Of a DNA stretch of 64,000 bases, positions 17,667 through 26,232 are shown piece after piece. The notes beneath the pieces were generated by a model. It saw only the letters and a program-made list of their open reading frames with translations, was not told where the DNA came from and did not search any database. Both the position numbers and the translations under genes were made by a program. The DNA comes from Pedobacter schmidteae. Its GTDB lineage: Bacteria; Bacteroidota; Bacteroidia; Sphingobacteriales; Sphingobacteriaceae. Where the stretch lies: assembly GCF_900564155.1 (NCBI RefSeq), contig NZ_LS999839.1:1919097-1983096 (forward strand), given 5' to 3'. The number at the start of each line of letters is the position of its first letter. Within the stretch, counting starts at the first letter, position 1.

Positions 17667-19181
17667 ATGATATTAAAGACCGGTGCTATGACACGTCTGA
17701 TCAGAATAATTGCTTTATTGCCATTGGCAGGCTTGTTTATCCATTGTAATTCCTCCATGCTTAATAATCCGCCCGAACAGCAGTTCCGGATAGGGGCAAG
17801 TACGGTTGGCATACAATCGGTAGCTACAAACTTAAATGTGCCATGGCAAATTGCCTGCGGCCCTGATCAGCAGATCTGGTATACCGAACAATCGGGTAAC
17901 ATCAGCAAAGTTAATCCGGAGACTGGAAAAATAAGGCGCTTGCTAAGGCTGCCTGATGTGATTCGCGACCGTACGTCGGGCTTGCTGGGGATGACCTTGC
18001 ATCCTGATCTGAAGATTAAACCTTATGTTTTTATTAACTATACGGGTTATTCCAAAACAAAAAGCAGGGTGTCGAAAGTGGTGCGTTATACTTATGATGC
18101 GCAAAAAGATACGTTGATTAGTCCGGTTGTATTTCTGGAATATCCGGCCTGGACTTCTCATTTTGGCTCCCGTATTGCCATTGCGCCTGATGGAAAGGTG
18201 ATGATTTCTACCGGTGATGGTGCACAGGACGATAATGCGCAGAACATCAAATCGCCGAATGGAAAAGTGCTGCGTTATAATTTAGACGGCAGTATTCCCG
18301 GTGATAATCCCTTTAAGGGAAATCCGGTATGGGCCTGGGGTTTGCGCAATCCGCAAGGACTGGTATATGCCAATGGTAAGCTATATTGTTCGGACCATGG
18401 TGATGCTACCGATGATGAGGTGAACCTGATTCGTAAGGGCGCTAATTACGGATGGCCATTTGTAGAAGGTTTTGTGGATACAGAGAAAGAAAAGCTTTTT
18501 GCCAAAGATTCTGTAGTTACGGCGCCACTGCAGGCATGGACACCTACTGTTGCACCGGCAGGAATGGCCTATTATGCTTCAGATAAGATTCCGGAGCTTA
18601 AGGGGCAATTGTTGCTGACTACGCTTAAAGGCAATAGCCTGAGGGCGCTAAAGTTAAATGCTGCCGGGACCGGAATTATTAAAGACATCAATTACTTTGA
18701 GAAGGTTTTTGGACGTTTGCGTTCTGTATGTGTGTCGCCTGCGGGGGATGTATATATTGCGACCAGTAACCGCGACTGGAACCCTAATGCTAAGCCGGCC
18801 AAAAATGATGACCGGATTATACGTATATACAGATTGGATGCAAAACATGCGCATCCCGGGGCTAGATCGGCCGTTATTGTCCATAAAAGTACCGAAATAC
18901 TAAACAAAGGTGCTTTGTTGTATACCAATTATTGTGCATCCTGCCATAAAGATGACGGTAAGGGTGTAGAAAATACCTTCCCGGCTTTGTTGAAGTCGTC
19001 GGTTGTTGCGGGAGATAAAAAACTACTGCTGCATACCGTGCTGAATGGCCGCAAGGTGATGCCTAAATTCTCTTTTATTGAGGATAATGACCTGGCGGTG
19101 CTGCTCACTTACGTGCGTAAGCAGTTCGGCCCGGCTGCTGATGCGGTGTCGATTGAAGAGGTTAAGAACGCCAGGAAATAA
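17667..19181 (+). CDS. PQQ-type sugar dehydrogenase fused to cytochrome c
   Basis: A 504-residue exported protein. The N-terminus is hydrophobic and ends near FIHCNSS, possibly a lipoprotein signal with a poor lipobox; an alternative ATG lies at 17688. Residues about 50-390 form a glucose/sorbosone dehydrogenase-type beta-propeller (ISTGDGAQDDNAQN, WAWGLRNPQGL, GANYGWPFVEG). A C-terminal class I cytochrome c domain has CASCH (Cys423, Cys426, His427) and a likely axial Met in VMPKF. It should oxidise an aldose or alcohol in the periplasm and pass electrons to the respiratory chain. It ends the operon, 10 bp after the aldolase gene. Confidence 0.88.
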   Translation: MILKTGAMTRLIRIIALLPLAGLFIHCNSSMLNNPPEQQFRIGASTVGIQSVATNLNVPWQIACGPDQQIWYTEQSGNISKVNPETGKIRRLLRLPDVIRDRTSGLLGMTLHPDLKIKPYVFINYTGYSKTKSRVSKVVRYTYDAQKDTLISPVVFLEYPAWTSHFGSRIAIAPDGKVMISTGDGAQDDNAQNIKSPNGKVLRYNLDGSIPGDNPFKGNPVWAWGLRNPQGLVYANGKLYCSDHGDATDDEVNLIRKGANYGWPFVEGFVDTEKEKLFAKDSVVTAPLQAWTPTVAPAGMAYYASDKIPELKGQLLLTTLKGNSLRALKLNAAGTGIIKDINYFEKVFGRLRSVCVSPAGDVYIATSNRDWNPNAKPAKNDDRIIRIYRLDAKHAHPGARSAVIVHKSTEILNKGALLYTNYCASCHKDDGKGVENTFPALLKSSVVAGDKKLLLHTVLNGRKVMPKFSFIEDNDLAVLLTYVRKQFGPAADAVSIEEVKNARK

Positions 19182-19187
19182 ACAAAA

Positions 19188-19211
19188 ACTGGCCATTCTG
19201 GTGTGGCCAGT
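19188..19211 (+). terminator. Hairpin after the third operon
   Basis: ACTGGCCA (19188-19195) pairs with TGGCCAGT (19204-19211) with an 8-nt loop. The following sequence CTAAATATT is only weakly T-rich, so termination may be partial. It lies between convergent genes. Confidence 0.55.
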
Positions 19212-19240
19212 CTAAATATTCCTTGCAGAAGAATTGTCGA

Positions 19241-19822
19241 TTATAAAATTTGATGCAACTGTAAGTATTGCAGGAGCATAATGGTTTTTCCATCCTTAAT
19301 TTCTCCTGTTTCCATCATTTTTATGGCTTGTTCTATACCTATTTCCAACACTTCGATGTTTTCTTCTTCGTGAGCTAAGCCACCGCCATCACTTACTTTC
19401 ATGGTTTTCGAATATTCGGCAATAAAAAAATACAAGATTTCGGTAACTGAGCCGGGCGACATATAGGCTTCAAATATTTTCTTTACGGCTGTTACTTTGT
19501 AACCTGTTTCTTCCTCTGTTTCACGTTTGATACAGTCTTCGGGGTTGTCTTTGTCTAGCAAGCCGGCGCAGGCTTCTATCAGCATGCCTGTTTCATTTCC
19601 GTTTATAAAAGTTGGCAGACGGAACTGTCTGGTCAGGATTACTGTTTTTTGCTCCACATTGTACAGTAAAATTGTAGCGCCGTTTCCGCGGTCGTAAGCT
19701 TCTCTGCTTTGTGTTTGCAGGCTTCCATCTTTTTTCAGGTACTCATAAGTGATTTTTCGTAAGGTGTACCAGTTGTCGGAAAGAATTTCGGTGTCGAGAA
19801 TGTTGATTTTAGGAGGATGCAT
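19241..19822 (-). CDS. nudK: NUDIX hydrolase, GDP-mannose pyrophosphatase type
   Basis: The start at 19822 (MHPPKINIL) gives 193 residues, the usual NudK length; an upstream in-frame start at 19861 adds a stretch without family support. The Nudix box runs [14 protein letters not shown] then ETEEETG, followed by [14 protein letters not shown] and ENIEVLEI, all closely like E. coli NudK. NudK hydrolyses GDP-mannose and related nucleotide sugars to the sugar phosphate and GMP. It is a single-gene unit convergent to the catabolic locus and looks like housekeeping. Confidence 0.9.
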   Translation of the reverse strand: MHPPKINILDTEILSDNWYTLRKITYEYLKKDGSLQTQSREAYDRGNGATILLYNVEQKTVILTRQFRLPTFINGNETGMLIEACAGLLDKDNPEDCIKRETEEETGYKVTAVKKIFEAYMSPGSVTEILYFFIAEYSKTMKVSDGGGLAHEEENIEVLEIGIEQAIKMMETGEIKDGKTIMLLQYLQLHQIL

Positions 19823-19991
19823 AAAGTGTTTGATGTAAAAAAATAAAATTAACCCGGCCATAAATTCGGGCCCGCTAAAGAAACGAAATAATGAAGCGCA
19901 TCATATCCGTTATTTCAGCTTTGTTGAAAATTAATACAATATCTAGTTTTAGCTAACAACTATTTAATGCTTTTTAGTGGCAGTATCCAGC

Positions 19992-20090
19992 TCTACCTGC
20001 TAGATTAGGTGTACATAGTAGGTGGGTTAAAGGTGCCTTATTGGTGTATAACACCTATGAGGTACCTGTGAAGTAGGTGTGATGTACCTT
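19992..20090. repeat. Cluster of degenerate GGTG repeats in an otherwise empty interval
   Basis: The interval 19823-20111 has no gene. Within it, TAGGTG-like hexamers occur at 20006, 20019, 20030, 20041 and 20074, with inverted forms at 19993 (CTACCTGC) and 20052 (CACCTA). The first four are 13, 11 and 11 bp apart, near one DNA turn. The array lies upstream of nudK (minus strand) and beyond the tRNA-Asn terminator. A protein-binding array is possible; so is a decayed repeat. Confidence 0.5.
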
Positions 20091-20111
20091 TTATGTATAG
20101 AGCGGACATAG

Positions 20112-20141
20112 AAAAGCCTTTCACTACCGTGAAAGGCTTTT
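20112..20141 (-). terminator. Terminator of the first tRNA-Asn gene
   Basis: A perfect 13-bp stem (20112-20124 with 20129-20141) has a 4-nt loop and T/A runs at both ends. It starts right at the 3' end of the tRNA on the minus strand. Confidence 0.88.
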
Positions 20142-20142
20142 G

Positions 20143-20216
20143 CTCCCTCTGCTGGGCTCGAACCAGCGACCCTCTGATTAACAGTCAGATGCTCTAACCA
20201 GCTGAGCTAAGAAGGA
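20143..20216 (-). tRNA. tRNA-Asn (GUU), copy 1
   Basis: The minus strand folds as a 74-nt cloverleaf. The acceptor TCCTTCT pairs with AGAGGGA (one T-G pair), the discriminator is G, the anticodon loop CTGTTAA has anticodon GTT, and the T-loop is TTCGAGC. The CCA end is not encoded. The same tRNA occurs at 30004-30077, and about 70 bp of upstream sequence is also similar. Confidence 0.96.
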
Positions 20217-20321
20217 GTGCTGGTTGCCAAAATGTGGTTTTTGATCTGTTAATGATACAAAACTTGTGTCCGTTTTGGGAGCGCAATATTAAGAAATTCC
20301 ATTCAGATTGCCTAGAAGATT

Positions 20322-21482
20322 TTAAAATATTTTCTGAATACTTTCTGCGGCGTAACCGGCGCTGGCCGTCATGCCCTTGCCGCCAATTGCTGTGCGGATG
20401 TGGATACAGTTGTCTATGTCGTAGGTTACGATGTGCTTAGTTGGGTGCTGTGGATAAAAGCCGGCCCAGGTACTTTGTAGTTTGCGTACATCAAAATCTA
20501 CAATGCGCGCTGCTTCCTGTAGCATCAGTTCGTTAATGTGGTGACTGAGATCGAAACCCAGGTCGTCGAAATGGTTTACATCAGCGTACACGTGCGAATC
20601 GCCAATAATAATACTGTTGTCTGTTGCCTGCTTAAACAGTATATGGATGCCCCATTTTTTTAGCTCTTCGTAATGTGAAGGCGTTTTTAGGGTTTTGAAA
20701 GAAGGGCAATAATGCTCAAAGCTCTCGTACCTCCTGGTGGTTAGGCCGGTTAAGATGTTTCCTGCCAGTCGTATATCGGCCATAGGCACTGTACGCATCA
20801 TCTGGAGTTTGCTTACCACGATGCCGCTTTGGCTAAACAGTTCGGGGTATAGCAGTTTAAATTCGTAACCGTTACAGATCAGCGCTTTCTGGGCCGTAAA
20901 AGGCTTGTCGTTGGCTTTTAAACCTACTTTTACGCCATTGCCATTACTTTCGCAAACTGTTACCGGACTGTTGTATTGCAACGTATAGGTTTTAAATTTA
21001 GCCTGCATGTACTGATGCAGACGGTAAATCATCAATTCGGGTTCTACACTGATTTCCTGTGGGAAAAATATCGCTTCCTTTGCATAAGTAGATTTAATGG
21101 CAGGATACTGATTTAAAATGGCCGCCTGATTTAATAGCTCGGTGTCATAACCCAGGCTATCGTAATGTGCTTTCAGCTCGTGTATCAATGTCTGTTCATC
21201 CTCATCGGAGGCGATGTAAAGACTGCCGTTGTTGCGTACCGAAATGTCAAACTCTTGCTGGATAGACTTATAGATTTCAAGTCCTGCTACACCATATTCA
21301 AACCATTCGGCTTCCATGCCTGATGGCACGACCTGACCGAAATTGCGTACCGTGGCGCCCACAGGATAATTATCTTTTTCCAGCTGCAATACTGTTTTGC
21401 CGGCAGCTAAGGCATGATAAGCATGGAAAGTGCCCAATACACCGCCGCCAATTACAATAAGATCAAAATGTTTAGGAGTCAT
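20322..21482 (-). CDS. FAD-dependent oxidoreductase of the phosphonate-associated TIGR03364 type
   Basis: A 386-residue DAO-family flavoprotein. The Rossmann motif IVIGGGVLGTFHAYHAL (about 10-26) binds FAD and a C-terminal GGKGMTASAG closes the site. The stretch VGATVRNFGQVVPSGM fits the subgroup placed in phosphonate gene clusters, where an amine oxidation of an aminoalkylphosphonate is proposed. Two genes upstream in the same direction is a PhnX-like hydrolase, the other marker of this cluster. It lies 77 bp after the carrier gene and is the last gene of the operon. Substrate is inferred from context. Confidence 0.82.
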   Translation of the reverse strand: MTPKHFDLIVIGGGVLGTFHAYHALAAGKTVLQLEKDNYPVGATVRNFGQVVPSGMEAEWFEYGVAGLEIYKSIQQEFDISVRNNGSLYIASDEDEQTLIHELKAHYDSLGYDTELLNQAAILNQYPAIKSTYAKEAIFFPQEISVEPELMIYRLHQYMQAKFKTYTLQYNSPVTVCESNGNGVKVGLKANDKPFTAQKALICNGYEFKLLYPELFSQSGIVVSKLQMMRTVPMADIRLAGNILTGLTTRRYESFEHYCPSFKTLKTPSHYEELKKWGIHILFKQATDNSIIIGDSHVYADVNHFDDLGFDLSHHINELMLQEAARIVDFDVRKLQSTWAGFYPQHPTKHIVTYDIDNCIHIRTAIGGKGMTASAGYAAESIQKIF

Positions 21483-21559
21483 GTTGTTTTTTTGCTGAGG
21501 CCTGGCCGCTTTTTAAATTTCGGATTGGCTCAAATTTATATTAAAAATGGTTAATTCTA

Positions 21560-22891
21560 CTACTTAATTGGTGTACTGCTTAATGCTGGTCCTGTAGGTA
21601 CCATCTGTTGTTTTCTATGTGTTGCTAACTTTTTTTTCCGGAAATAGAGAAGCGAAAGCACACTACATATGCCACCAATAAATGGCACGGCAATTAAACA
21701 CTGCTTAAAAAAGTGCATCCAGCTTACATGGGTTGCCCCAAATTCGTGTAGCATCAATATTGAGAAACTACCTGCGTAGCCTATAGAATCGGCTACGTAC
21801 ATAATAAAACCGATGTTACTTTTGTAATGAAAATTGGCAATCATCCGCTCAAAGAAAATGGCATTGTAAGGAATGTAGGCCATGTACAGCCCCATGCCCA
21901 ATAAGGCCATCCAACTTACTGGGTTAATGTAGTTTTTGTCAAAAAGATAGGTGCTTAGACCAATGAGTAGGCAGCCGGTAATAATCATTACATGGATAAC
22001 GGTAAAGGCTTTGAGGTTATCTTTGATCAGGATCAACAGCCCTAGCATGACCAGCACCACAATCGAAATTAAAGTGTCAATTTGCGTGTAAATATGATTA
22101 TCGTGGATGCCTAAGCCGGCCCATATTTCTACCTCAAAATTATCGCGCATATCGCGGATACAGGTAAGCAGCACGTAAATGATAATGCTGAGTATAATGC
22201 CTGGTAAAAAGGTGACTATAAACTTATGCCGTTGTTGGGCGTCCATGGGCACGCGCTCGGTGCGTAGCTGCTTGTCTTCTTTTGAGGGTGGCGGTATTAC
22301 TTCTAAACAATATACAAAAAGGAGCAGGGGAAGCAGAAAAACAAGACCGGTAAAAAAAGGCATCCAGTAATCACTTACTGTGGCAACCGACATCAAGGTA
22401 CGTGCTATCGTTTTTACAAAACCAGAGGCAAATATTAAACTGATAGACATTAAGGCCCCCATAAATTCGGTTGTCTTGCGGCCTTCTAAATAACTGAATA
22501 CCAAGCCCCAGATCATTCCCAAAGGAAAGCCGTTTAGGAAAAGGAAAACAATATTATAAGGTGCCGGTACCAAGGCGAAACCCAATAAGGCAAGCCATGA
22601 AAGAACAATTAGCAAAATAATGCTCCTGGCGCGGTTGTTTTTATTTGATTCGGAAATAAAACGGATACCATAAAACTTACTGAGGGTGTAGCCGGCCATT
22701 TGCACAACCACCAACCAGACTTTGTAATCGAGGTGCAGAAATTCCTGATGCTCGAAAGTGGCCGAAACAAATGCTTTCCTAAAGGCGTACATACTGGTAT
22801 AACAGCCAAAAGCAGCCATACCACCAAACACAGTGATTAACCAATAAGGCCATTTTTGTGCTTTATTGCGGGCAATATGAAGAAAGTTCAT
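21560..22891 (-). CDS. DUF5690-type MFS-like membrane carrier
   Basis: A 443-residue integral membrane protein with about 12 hydrophobic segments. The N-terminal GGMAAFGCYTSMYAFRKAF resembles DUF5690 proteins, an MFS-related group of Bacteroidota. It lies 5 bp after the PhnX-like hydrolase gene and 77 bp before the FAD oxidoreductase gene, so it probably takes up the (amino)phosphonate or exports a product. The family has no proven substrate that I know of. Confidence 0.8.
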   Translation of the reverse strand: MNFLHIARNKAQKWPYWLITVFGGMAAFGCYTSMYAFRKAFVSATFEHQEFLHLDYKVWLVVVQMAGYTLSKFYGIRFISESNKNNRARSIILLIVLSWLALLGFALVPAPYNIVFLFLNGFPLGMIWGLVFSYLEGRKTTEFMGALMSISLIFASGFVKTIARTLMSVATVSDYWMPFFTGLVFLLPLLLFVYCLEVIPPPSKEDKQLRTERVPMDAQQRHKFIVTFLPGIILSIIIYVLLTCIRDMRDNFEVEIWAGLGIHDNHIYTQIDTLISIVVLVMLGLLILIKDNLKAFTVIHVMIITGCLLIGLSTYLFDKNYINPVSWMALLGMGLYMAYIPYNAIFFERMIANFHYKSNIGFIMYVADSIGYAGSFSILMLHEFGATHVSWMHFFKQCLIAVPFIGGICSVLSLLYFRKKKLATHRKQQMVPTGPALSSTPIK

Positions 22892-22896
22892 CTTTC

Positions 22897-23577
22897 CTAG
22901 CCGGCAATAATGTCCAGCACCTCTGCTACGTTATCGATAATATGAGTAGGCTGGTATGGCGCCAGTTCGTGGCGTGTAAAAGCCCCCGTGGTAACGCCGA
23001 TTACATATTTACATCCGGTGTTTTTTCCCTCGTTGATGTCCACCTCGGTATCGCCGACTTTTGCAATTTCTGCGGTGTCGGTAATGTCAAGCTGCTGCAT
23101 CATCTTATAGATCATATCGGGGTATGGACGGCCATTTTTTACCTCATCGCTGGCAACTACTACATCTACTTTGTCGGCCCAATTAAGCCTTTCGATAATT
23201 ACATCGGCAATGTCTTTAGAAAAGCCGGTATCCAGGCCAATTTTGATGCCTTGGCTACGCAAAGCTTCAAATGTTTCTTCTGCTTGCGGAAGAGGAAGGA
23301 TCTGATCGGAGGTTTGATAAAAATGCAGCATATTGGCTACAAAATCTTTGTGTATTACTCCGATTAGTTCTTCGGTAATCAGGGCTGTATTTGGCTCATA
23401 TACCTGTAGCATCATTTTAATGGCTAAAGGTTTTTCATAACCCATTATCGGGTTAATGTCTTTTAACGGAATTTCATAACCGGAATGTTTCATGGCCTGC
23501 TGAAAAGCAAGACCCACATAATTCTCATCCTTAACGGTTGTGCCCGCCATATCGAACACCACTAATTTGATTGACAT
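22897..23577 (-). CDS. Phosphonatase-like HAD hydrolase (PhnX-like)
   Basis: The start at 23577 (MSIKLVVFDM) gives 226 residues; a longer in-frame start at 23616 would lie inside the operator repeats. HAD motif I is FDMAGTTV with nucleophile Asp9, matching the DxAGTTV form of phosphonoacetaldehyde hydrolase. The cap has MGYEK (45-49), which corresponds to MGLLK of PhnX where the lysine forms a Schiff base; motif III/IV is KVGDTEVDINEGKNTG. It should split a carbon-phosphorus bond or a phosphate ester. It is the first gene of the hydrolase-carrier-oxidoreductase operon. Confidence 0.85.
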   Translation of the reverse strand: MSIKLVVFDMAGTTVKDENYVGLAFQQAMKHSGYEIPLKDINPIMGYEKPLAIKMMLQVYEPNTALITEELIGVIHKDFVANMLHFYQTSDQILPLPQAEETFEALRSQGIKIGLDTGFSKDIADVIIERLNWADKVDVVVASDEVKNGRPYPDMIYKMMQQLDITDTAEIAKVGDTEVDINEGKNTGCKYVIGVTTGAFTRHELAPYQPTHIIDNVAEVLDIIAG

Positions 23578-23606
23578 ATTGTTTGTTTTTTTTTTAAATA
23601 ATACAA

Positions 23607-23637
23607 TTGTAAACAATGTTTATTATTTGTAAACAAA
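23607..23637 (-). promoter_or_regulatory. Double TTGTTTACAA box over the phosphonate operon promoter
   Basis: On the minus strand TTGTTTACAA occurs twice (23627-23636 and 23607-23616), 20 bp apart. TTTG within the first copy and TACAATTG (close to TAnnTTTG) within the second could be the -33 and -7 elements. The layout mirrors the GntR boxes of the first 15 kb, but spacing is 20 and not 23 bp. The XRE-cupin protein at 24668 or the GntR protein at 6990 are both possible binders. Confidence 0.6.
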
Positions 23638-23683
23638 AGTCTGGATTATCAAATTGTTAATTTTGTATCGCCTTATGTTACTG

Positions 23684-24574
23684 TTATTTTGTAAATGCTT
23701 CTAGCACTGGTCTTCCGCGCCAGCTTTGGGGTTGTTGCAGTCCCATTATCCAGGCTAGTGTAGCGGCGGTATCATAAGTAATAATCACATCTTTAAGCTC
23801 GTGGTTTTTGCGTACGCCGGGGCCGGTAATGATCCAGGGGATCTGAACTTCATCTAAGGACTTCCCGCCATGGCCTTTCCCTGTGCCTCCATGATCGGCA
23901 GTAACCAGGATAATGGTTTCGTTTTGAATACCTGCATCTTTAACGGCCTGTACAATTTTGCCAATACGCTGATCTACCTGTTCCAATTGTTTATAATATT
24001 CGGGAGTACGGTGTCCGATGCTGTGCCCGGTACCATCCGGCTCATCCAGATGTAGAAAAGTGAAAAATGGTTTTTCGTTTCTGATGATCGTAGCAGTAGT
24101 GTCGGTACAGAAATCGTCTTTGTCTTTTCCATTAACCACAATATTAACGGCGTTTTTTTCGAACAGATAGCCAATGCCGCCCCAGCTGTAAATAACGGCC
24201 GTTTTGGCAGTTTTTTTCTGCTCCCTGATTACGCTGAATATGGTTGGGAATAAGCCATAGGAGTTTTTAGTTACAGATGGGATTTCGGGAATCTTGCTAT
24301 CCCATTCGGTATAACCATGCTCGGTAGGTCCCGCTCCCATCAATAAAGAGGCCCAGTTTACGGCACTTGATGATGGCAGCACACAGCGGGCCTTGTCTGT
24401 CCAAGAACCATTGCGCATTAGGTTTTTAAGGTTTGGCATGTTGGCTTCTTGCAGCGCATAGCCGCCAAAACCATCACAGCCGATTAAAACAACGTGTTTA
24501 ATTTTTTTTACTTGTGCCAGGGATGATAGGCTTATGCATAGCAATAGCCATGCGCCTATTAATTTTGTTTTCAT
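23684..24574 (-). CDS. Exported alkaline phosphatase/nucleotide pyrophosphatase-family protein
   Basis: A 296-residue protein from Met at 24574 (a second ATG lies at 24580). A signal peptide ends near SLSSLAQ. Core motifs of the AP superfamily are present: LIGCDGFGG (metal Asp), PSSSAVNWASLLMG with the Ser/Thr nucleophile region, LDEPDGTGHSIGH and VTADHGGTGKGHGG with Asp/His ligands. It should hydrolyse phosphoesters, or a phosphonate as in PhnA-like enzymes, in the periplasm. It lies upstream of the PhnX-like operon on the same strand, separated by the operator region. Confidence 0.85.
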   Translation of the reverse strand: MKTKLIGAWLLLCISLSSLAQVKKIKHVVLIGCDGFGGYALQEANMPNLKNLMRNGSWTDKARCVLPSSSAVNWASLLMGAGPTEHGYTEWDSKIPEIPSVTKNSYGLFPTIFSVIREQKKTAKTAVIYSWGGIGYLFEKNAVNIVVNGKDKDDFCTDTTATIIRNEKPFFTFLHLDEPDGTGHSIGHRTPEYYKQLEQVDQRIGKIVQAVKDAGIQNETIILVTADHGGTGKGHGGKSLDEVQIPWIITGPGVRKNHELKDVIITYDTAATLAWIMGLQQPQSWRGRPVLEAFTK

Positions 24575-24667
24575 ATTCATACATTTTTGACCATTGCAAA
24601 ACTAATGGTGATTTATGAGTATGAAGATAGGGTATTGTTAAGTATTTATAAACTTTGTTTAGTTGTT

Positions 24668-25261
24668 TTATTCAAAAAAATAAATCACCAGCATTAATGC
24701 CCTGGTATCGCCAATATTAACGGGGGTATGAGAAAGGCGACCATCAAAAAGCATGGAATCACCTTTTTCGAGTATAATTTTCTTTTTAGAGAATTGATAT
24801 TCTACCTTGCCTTCAATCATGTATTTAAATTCGAAAGCTTCGGTTTTGACCATTGGGCGGTGTGCATTTACTTCCAGCTCCAGCAGCACAAAATCGGCTG
24901 TTGAGAATTTAATATTTTTGGTTAAGATGCGCGAGTAGTTAAAGCCAATAGCCTGCTCTTTTTCAAATTTCTGATACTGGTCTTTCCGTTTTACCAGCAC
25001 CGGTGCATCTTTTTTATGGAAATTGATGTCTTTAAAAAAGCTGTTTAAGTCAATCTCCAGACTTTTAATGATATCCATCAATACCATTAAAGAGGGGATG
25101 GTGCGGCTATTTTCAATCTGAGAAATAAGGCCTTTACTTACTGATGCTTTATCTGCAAGCTCCTGAACAGTAATGCCTAGTTCTTTACGGCGTTCTTTAA
25201 TTTTGAGGCTTATCTGTAAAAGAATTTCTTCTTGCATAGGTTGAAACGAGATTGATGCCAC
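24668..25261 (-). CDS. XRE-family regulator with C-terminal cupin domain
   Basis: A 197-residue protein; a start at 25237 (MQEEILL) is also possible. It has an HTH_3 domain (about 15-70: GITVQELADKASVSKGLISQIENSRT) and a cupin domain (about 120-195: FEFKYMIEGKVEYQF, LEKGDSMLFDGRLSHTPVNIG). Such regulators sense a small ligand through the cupin. It is directly upstream of the phosphatase gene on the same strand and is the best local candidate to control the phosphonate-type cluster. Confidence 0.9.
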   Translation of the reverse strand: MASISFQPMQEEILLQISLKIKERRKELGITVQELADKASVSKGLISQIENSRTIPSLMVLMDIIKSLEIDLNSFFKDINFHKKDAPVLVKRKDQYQKFEKEQAIGFNYSRILTKNIKFSTADFVLLELEVNAHRPMVKTEAFEFKYMIEGKVEYQFSKKKIILEKGDSMLFDGRLSHTPVNIGDTRALMLVIYFFE

Positions 25262-25343
25262 GAATGTATTATTTTTTGTTAAGAAATAATATTGATGTTT
25301 TTTTCAGGCAGGAGATGTTGGATTTTTCTATTATTTTTATGGT

Positions 25344-25808
25344 ATGCAACAGATATTCGCTGAAGAGACTTTTTCTGCACCCCGGTGGCTCAAAATTATA
25401 TGTTACGTTTCGAGTTTTGTATTGTTCTTGCTGGGTGTTGAGCTGCTCATGATGAAAGATGCACCTACCGAGGTTTTGTTTGTAGTCCCTTTGATTTTTT
25501 TTGTTGTGCTTTCCATGCTGATGTATACGCGGCTAAAATTGGTGATTTCAAATGCCGGCATCCGTTATATTGGTGGCTTAAGGAAACATGATTTTTCCTG
25601 GGGCGATATTACAGGAATTGATATGGTGCGGTTGGGGAAATTTGAAACGCCAAATGCAACCATATACTATTCGGGCAGGAAACTGGGGTTGAGTATGGGA
25701 TTTTATCTTAAACCGAATTATAACAGAATTTTATCAATGTTGGAAATGAAAGTTCAGCCTGGGGTGTTTACAGAGGAGTATTGGAGCATTGCTAAGCTGA
25801 TCAAATAA
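25344..25808 (+). CDS. Hypothetical membrane protein with PH-like domain
   Basis: A 154-residue protein. Two hydrophobic helices (about 17-36 and 45-61) are followed by a soluble part (about 65-150) whose pattern LVISNAGIRYIGG ... FSWGDITGIDMVR ... LGLSMGFYL is like bacterial PH-type domains of the STM3941 kind. The role is unknown. It is divergent from the XRE regulator and 15 bp before a second small gene. Confidence 0.65.
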   Translation: MQQIFAEETFSAPRWLKIICYVSSFVLFLLGVELLMMKDAPTEVLFVVPLIFFVVLSMLMYTRLKLVISNAGIRYIGGLRKHDFSWGDITGIDMVRLGKFETPNATIYYSGRKLGLSMGFYLKPNYNRILSMLEMKVQPGVFTEEYWSIAKLIK

Positions 25809-25823
25809 AGTTTAATATAACTT

Positions 25824-26135
25824 ATGACAAATAAGATTGATGAAATGCTATCTATGTTTGGATTGAATGAGTCCGACAGTATTGTACCGATGCTGGATAC
25901 TTTTCGGGATGAGGAAGAAATTCGGGAATATTGCTGGCTGGTTTTACGAACGTATCCGGATTTAAAAAAGGAAAGCTGGTTAGTTGGAATTGAAGGTGGA
26001 GATTACATTTACAGCTTTGGTGGGCATTATGTGTTCATCACAGATGACATCTGGAGTTTTAATCTGGTAGCCAGCGCACCTGTATTGAAGTTGCTTGCTG
26101 AAAGCATGGTTATGTTAAAGGGTGCTGATCGTTGA
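25824..26135 (+). CDS. Hypothetical small acidic protein
   Basis: A 103-residue soluble protein with no signal or membrane segment and many Asp/Glu (MTNKIDEMLSMFGLNESDS). I do not recognise a family. It lies 15 bp after the PH-like gene and probably shares its mRNA. The pair sits inside the tRNA-Asn-bounded block. Confidence 0.55.
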   Translation: MTNKIDEMLSMFGLNESDSIVPMLDTFRDEEEIREYCWLVLRTYPDLKKESWLVGIEGGDYIYSFGGHYVFITDDIWSFNLVASAPVLKLLAESMVMLKGADR

Positions 26136-26232
26136 AGTTCTTTATCATCTGTTTTATAGGTTTTGGAATTGATTCATGATTTAAATCCTTTATGCCTTTT
26201 TGGGAATCGTGTTTTTTTGTCAGAAAACTAAA

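Noticed and set aside
16679-17812. Long minus-strand reading frame opposite the aldolase-like gene
   Set aside because: It is a shadow of the plus-strand gene with full aldolase motifs, and it also crosses into the next gene.
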